A stretch of 64,000 nt of DNA from Cyclobacteriaceae bacterium (GTDB lineage Bacteria; Bacteroidota; Bacteroidia; Cytophagales; Cyclobacteriaceae). Every line of letters begins with the position of its first letter. Within the stretch, counting starts at the first letter, position 1. The notes below the pieces were generated by a model. The model was given only the letters and a program-made list of their open reading frames with translations, searched no databases and was not told the DNA's origin. Of the stretch, positions 60,534 through 64,000 are shown piece by piece. The stretch lies in the NCBI GenBank assembly GCA_019638395.1, contig JAHBTX010000001.1, positions 62,001 to 126,000 of the forward strand, written 5' to 3'. Both the position numbers and the translations under genes were made by a program.

Positions 60534-61009
60534 TCAGATACTCATTTATGCTTATTGTACTCCTTTTAGGATGTACACCTTCACGCGAAAGAAATAAGGC
60601 AATTGAATTGGAAGATGTCCGGTTAACCGATTTGTCGGGCAAACCGTTTGATATTTCAAAATATAAAGGAAAGACTGTGCTGATAAATTTCTGGGCAACC
60701 TGGTGCAAACCCTGTTTACAGGAAATGCCTTTGTTGGCAATTGCTCAGCATCAATTAAGAGATGAGCCAATCGTTTTTCTGTTTGCTTCTAATGAAACAT
60801 TGGAGCGAATAACACGCTTTAAGGATAAGCAAACATTTGAGTTTAACTATTTTCATCTGGGTGATTTGGAGGCGTTAAATATTCAGGCATTACCAACCAC
60901 ATTTATTTTTGATCGTAATGGTAATCTTAAATTTTCAGAAACCGGCTTTCGCGATTGGACTTCAACCGAAAGTAAACAAATCATTTCTAAAATTATATCT
61001 TCTTTATGA
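60530..61009 (+). CDS. TlpA-like thioredoxin-fold lipoprotein
   Basis: This 159-residue protein has a lipobox (LLLGC, Cys15) and a thioredoxin fold of the TlpA/ResA type with active site WATWCKPC (C59, C62) and the cis-Pro loop ALPTTF. It would reduce disulphides in the periplasm. Beside copper-efflux genes, a role in keeping Cys metal sites reduced or in copper delivery is plausible (inference). The open frame starts at a GTG at 60503, but the ATG at 60530, overlapping the upstream stop, gives the lipobox directly. It overlaps the next gene by 4 nt. Confidence 0.9.
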   Translation: MIRYSFMLIVLLLGCTPSRERNKAIELEDVRLTDLSGKPFDISKYKGKTVLINFWATWCKPCLQEMPLLAIAQHQLRDEPIVFLFASNETLERITRFKDKQTFEFNYFHLGDLEALNIQALPTTFIFDRNGNLKFSETGFRDWTSTESKQIISKIISSL

Positions 61010-62181
61010 ATCGTGTACTTGTTATACTGTTGTTTGTAACCGCATGCTCCTCAACCAATGAAGTTACAACTCCCGCAGGTATTGGAAGCGCAGAGCCATT
61101 TCTATTTACGGATGAAGCAGGTCAGGTTTATCTTTCATGGATTGAGAAAACTGATTCGATAAGTAATCTTAAATATTCCAAATGGACAGATACGAAATGG
61201 TCAGAACCAGTTCTTGTTGCTTCCGGAAAAAACTGGTTTGTGAATTGGGCCGATTACCCCATGCTGGCGGTGAATAAGGATAACTTCGTAGCACATTTTT
61301 TAGAAAAAAGTGGCGATGACACTTTTGCCTATGATGTAAAGCTATCTACATCGACAGATGGAAATAAATGGAGCACACCTTTTGTTATTCACGATGATGG
61401 CAAGCAGGCAGAGCATGGATTTGTTTCGTTACTTCCTTACGAGGATAATTTTCTGGTGGCGTGGTTGGATGGTCGCAATACTGTAATGGAAGGCATGGAG
61501 AATATGGATCATCACGATGGACATCATGGAGAGATGACTTTACGGGCCGCGATTATAAATTCAGCAGGTAATAAAATTTCGGAATGGGAACTTGACCCAC
61601 GCACGTGCGATTGTTGCCAGACTACAACTGCACTAACTTCGAATGGTCCAGTGGTTATCTACCGCGATCGGTCGGAAGAAGAGATTCGGGATATATTCAT
61701 TACAAGATTTGTTCATAATGAATGGACAAAACCACAAGCTGTTTATGCTGATAATTGGAAGATAGCAGGCTGCCCTGTGAATGGCCCACGGGCGGATGCT
61801 CGCGGTAATAATCTTGTGGTGGCCTGGTTTACCGCAGCCAAAAATGAACCTGCCGTGCGATTAATTTTCTCGCAGGATGGCGGTGAATCGTTTGGGAGGC
61901 CGCTGCGTGTAGATGCCGGTAGTCCAATTGGCAGAGTAGACGTGGCATTGATTAGCGATGATGTTGCTTTGGTTAGCTGGATGGAAGATGCATCGCTCAA
62001 AGTAGTGCGAATAGATAAAGATGGTATTATGGGCGATGTAAAAACAATTGCTACATCTTCAGAGGCTCGCTCTAGTGGGTTTCCACAAATGACACGGGCT
62101 GGAGACAAACTTGTTTTTGCATGGACGGATGATGTTCAGAAGACCGTGCTCACAACTATAATTGATAGTCATGCATTCTAA
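61006..62181 (+). CDS. Sialidase-fold (BNR-like) lipoprotein with Met/His-rich loop
   Basis: This 391-residue protein has a lipobox (FVTACS, Cys14) and six-bladed-propeller features: Asp-boxes such as STDGNKWSTP and SQDGGESFGRP. It carries a loop with M161, M164, M167, H169, H170, H173, H174 and M177, and a cysteine group (C201, C203, C204 in TCDCCQ; C256 in AGCPVNGPRAD). The Arg triad expected of a true sialidase is not clearly present. It overlaps the redoxin gene by 4 nt and ends the metal operon, so a metal-binding role is more likely than sugar hydrolysis (inference). Confidence 0.83.
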   Translation: MNRVLVILLFVTACSSTNEVTTPAGIGSAEPFLFTDEAGQVYLSWIEKTDSISNLKYSKWTDTKWSEPVLVASGKNWFVNWADYPMLAVNKDNFVAHFLEKSGDDTFAYDVKLSTSTDGNKWSTPFVIHDDGKQAEHGFVSLLPYEDNFLVAWLDGRNTVMEGMENMDHHDGHHGEMTLRAAIINSAGNKISEWELDPRTCDCCQTTTALTSNGPVVIYRDRSEEEIRDIFITRFVHNEWTKPQAVYADNWKIAGCPVNGPRADARGNNLVVAWFTAAKNEPAVRLIFSQDGGESFGRPLRVDAGSPIGRVDVALISDDVALVSWMEDASLKVVRIDKDGIMGDVKTIATSSEARSSGFPQMTRAGDKLVFAWTDDVQKTVLTTIIDSHAF

Positions 62182-62357
62182 TTCAATCGTGAGTTTATTT
62201 CCTTTTATCATTTGTAGATTCCATAATAATCCATAGACTACTTGCAAGCCCCACTGGGCGATCTGTAGAACTCGTTAATAAACGTAAATAAAAATGCGAT
62301 CGGTATGGTCTTATGATTCATGGAAATTAAAATTATTCTTTGTAATTAACATCCGCT

Positions 62358-63653
62358 TTGAGTTCATCCAAACAAATCGGACTATGGACTACCACTTCAC
62401 TGGTGGTGGGTAATATGATTGCCTCCGGTCTTTTTATGTTGCCGGCTACACTTGGGGTTTATGGAGGGATCAGTTTAATCGGTTGGGTAATTTCAGGTGC
62501 TGGAGCTTTATGCCTGGCGATGGTTTATAGCTGGTTAAGTAAACTCAAACCCGTAGCCACAGGCGGCCCGTATGCTTACACACACGAGGGCATGGGCGAC
62601 TTTCCGGCATTTCTGGTGGCATGGGGTTATTGGATTTCGATCTGGTGTACCAATGCGGCTATTGCAGTTGCATTTGTAAGTTATCTCACAGCCTTTATTC
62701 CCGCACTGGGTACTAACCCAATTTTATCTGTGGGTACCGGGCTTGGCGCGATTTGGTTTCTTACGTGGATTAATACACGCGGCATTAGGGAAGCAGGCAT
62801 TGTACAAGTAATCACTACCATTTTAAAGATTACACCACTGGTAATTATTACATTGGGTGGATTGTTCTTTTTAAACTTCGATCACTTTACGCCCTTCAAT
62901 GTAAGCACTGAATCCAACCTTTCGGCCATAACAAGTTGTACAACTTTAACCTTGTTTGCTTTTCTTGGTCTGGAATGTGCAACCATTCCATCCGGAAAAG
63001 TAATTAACCCGGAGGTTACCGTACCGAAGGCAACCGTACTTGGCACACTGGTAACCACAGTTATTTATATTACCAGTACGATTGCAGTTATGGGTTTAAT
63101 ACCACCAGATAGTTTGCATCAATCGCAGGCTCCGTTTGCCGATGCTGCAGCTTCGTTGTGGGGCGATTGGGCACAGTACCTGGTTGCGGGCGGAGCAGTG
63201 GTTTCAACCTTTGGGGCTTTAAATGGTTGGATAATGGTTCAGGGACAAATGCCCTTTGCAGCCGCACGCGATAAATTATTTCCGAAACTGTTCGCAAACG
63301 AAAACAAGAACGGGGCACCAGCTACGGGTATTATTGTTTCCAGTATTTTGGTTTCAGTACTCATGAGCATGAACTTTTCCAAGAGCCTGGCCGATACCTA
63401 TACGTTTATCATTTTACTTTCTACACTCACAGTATTAGTTCCCTATCTCTTTTCCATTATTTCTTTTGTAATGATGGGAGCTCAAAGGAAGATGCTAAAC
63501 ACTACAAAATACATAGTAGCAGCACTTGCTTTTATTTATTCCATGTGGGCAGTTATTGGTTCGGGCGAAGAGATTGTGTTTTGGGGTTTTGTTTTATTGA
63601 TGGCCGGGCTACCGTTTTATGCATTCATCAAAATCAAACAAGATCAGTTGTAA
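62358..63653 (+). CDS. APC-superfamily amino acid permease
   Basis: This 431-residue inner-membrane protein has about 12 helices. Helix 1 carries the family signature around TTTSLVVGNMIASGLFMLPA, with the unwound GNMIASG segment that contacts the substrate amino and carboxyl groups. Helix 6 has FLGLECATIPSGKV. It resembles the basic amino acid/polyamine antiporter branch (AdiC/ArcD-like). The start is TTG at 62358; the next ATG would remove most of helix 1. It shares a TAATG junction with an amidinotransferase-fold gene, so arginine or a related guanidino compound is a plausible substrate (inference). Confidence 0.88.
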   Translation: MSSSKQIGLWTTTSLVVGNMIASGLFMLPATLGVYGGISLIGWVISGAGALCLAMVYSWLSKLKPVATGGPYAYTHEGMGDFPAFLVAWGYWISIWCTNAAIAVAFVSYLTAFIPALGTNPILSVGTGLGAIWFLTWINTRGIREAGIVQVITTILKITPLVIITLGGLFFLNFDHFTPFNVSTESNLSAITSCTTLTLFAFLGLECATIPSGKVINPEVTVPKATVLGTLVTTVIYITSTIAVMGLIPPDSLHQSQAPFADAAASLWGDWAQYLVAGGAVVSTFGALNGWIMVQGQMPFAAARDKLFPKLFANENKNGAPATGIIVSSILVSVLMSMNFSKSLADTYTFIILLSTLTVLVPYLFSIISFVMMGAQRKMLNTTKYIVAALAFIYSMWAVIGSGEEIVFWGFVLLMAGLPFYAFIKIKQDQL

Positions 63654-64000
63654 TGATTACGTGTCATTCTGAGTTTGGGAAACTGCTACGTGTGTTTATT
63701 AAATCGGCTGCAGCAGCTTTTGTGAGTGAGAATCAGATTGAGCAACAATGGCAGGCGTTGAATTTTTTGTCTCAACCCAATCTTGCAAAATCAATAACCG
63801 AGTATCAATCCTTTGAAAAGTTATTAAAGTTGAGTGGAGCCAAACTGGCGCATTTAGAAGAGGATAATTCACTAACACTTGATTCTATGTATTGCCGCGA
63901 TGCTTCCATTGCCACCGACTACGGAATGATACTGTGCAACATGGGCAAGCAAGCACGCATTTCAGAACCTGCCGCAAGCGAACGCATGTTCAAACAAACA
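63653..64000 (+). CDS. Amidinotransferase / arginine-deiminase-fold protein, 5' part
   Basis: The ATG overlaps the permease stop (TAATG), and 116 codons are present before the window ends. The segment LDSMYCRDASIATDYGMILC, followed by MGKQAR and SEP, matches the first conserved region of the amidinotransferase superfamily (dimethylarginine dimethylaminohydrolase, arginine deiminase). Asp in that region contacts the guanidinium group. The catalytic His and Cys would lie beyond the edge, so the exact enzyme cannot be decided. Confidence 0.8.
   Translation, partial: MITCHSEFGKLLRVFIKSAAAAFVSENQIEQQWQALNFLSQPNLAKSITEYQSFEKLLKLSGAKLAHLEEDNSLTLDSMYCRDASIATDYGMILCNMGKQARISEPAASERMFKQT

Noticed and set aside
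61006-62181. True sialidase for glycan foraging
   Set aside because: It is in a metal operon, lacks an evident Arg triad, and no sialic acid transport or SusCD genes are present.

Overview
The window looks like chromosomal DNA of a Bacteroidota bacterium, most likely a Cytophagales-type gliding or adhesive marine/soil lineage (inference). Reasons: a type IX secretion (T9SS) sorting domain on a 4,651-residue surface protein, the Bacteroidota-type -7 promoter motif TAnnTTTG in front of several genes, Bacteroidota-restricted families (HYC_CC_PP, DUF3347, DUF4396, Bacteroidota-type LptE), weak Shine-Dalgarno sites, and frequent ATGA/TAATG gene overlaps. No rRNA, tRNA, CRISPR array, prophage or intact insertion sequence was seen.

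Layout. 1-4.7 kb: the 3' end of an unidentified plus-strand gene converges, through a bidirectional terminator, on a minus-strand housekeeping run miaB - sigma-54 activator - lptE - TPR protein - secG (tRNA modification and envelope biogenesis/secretion). 4.9-9.9 kb: gamma-carbonic anhydrase, an acidic hypothetical protein, an OmpH/Skp-like protein, and a large transporter-like protein carrying HEAT repeats and a cyclic-nucleotide-binding-like domain. 10.0-29.7 kb: a tightly packed operon of a membrane-spanning STAND NTPase with WD40 repeats, a TPR/beta-barrel protein, a beta-propeller lipoprotein and a giant T9SS-exported repeat protein. It reads as an envelope-spanning machine linked to a surface adhesin and is the best candidate here for an undescribed system. 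29.7-33.0 kb: an NtrC-type regulator and hybrid histidine kinase pair, convergent with the giant gene.

33.0-42.8 kb: TerB-like protein, rhomboid protease and holA, then a large TPR protein, an outer-membrane barrel, a SPOR-domain protein and an ExbB-ExbD-TonB energy-transduction set. 43.0-51.0 kb: MASE1 histidine kinase, GH20 hexosaminidase, small lipoproteins, a cupin, DUF4260, a toxin-antitoxin pair whose ParE toxin is broken by one in-frame stop and which is flanked by a duplicated gene 3' end, and glnS. 51.1-62.2 kb: a heavy-metal (probably copper/silver) efflux island: HMA-AraC regulator, HMA-DUF4396 membrane protein, HYC_CC_PP protein, CusA-type RND pump, TolC-type channel, two CusB-type adaptors, DUF3347 protein, TlpA-like redoxin and a Met/His-rich sialidase-fold lipoprotein. 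62.4-64.0 kb: APC-family permease overlapping an amidinotransferase/arginine-deiminase-fold gene cut by the window edge.

Several repeats deserve attention: two independent higher-order tandem arrays in the giant gene, an intergenic-type palindrome inserted in frame in cusA, 7-bp slippage-prone repeats at the cusB start, and alternative hairpins behind glnS.
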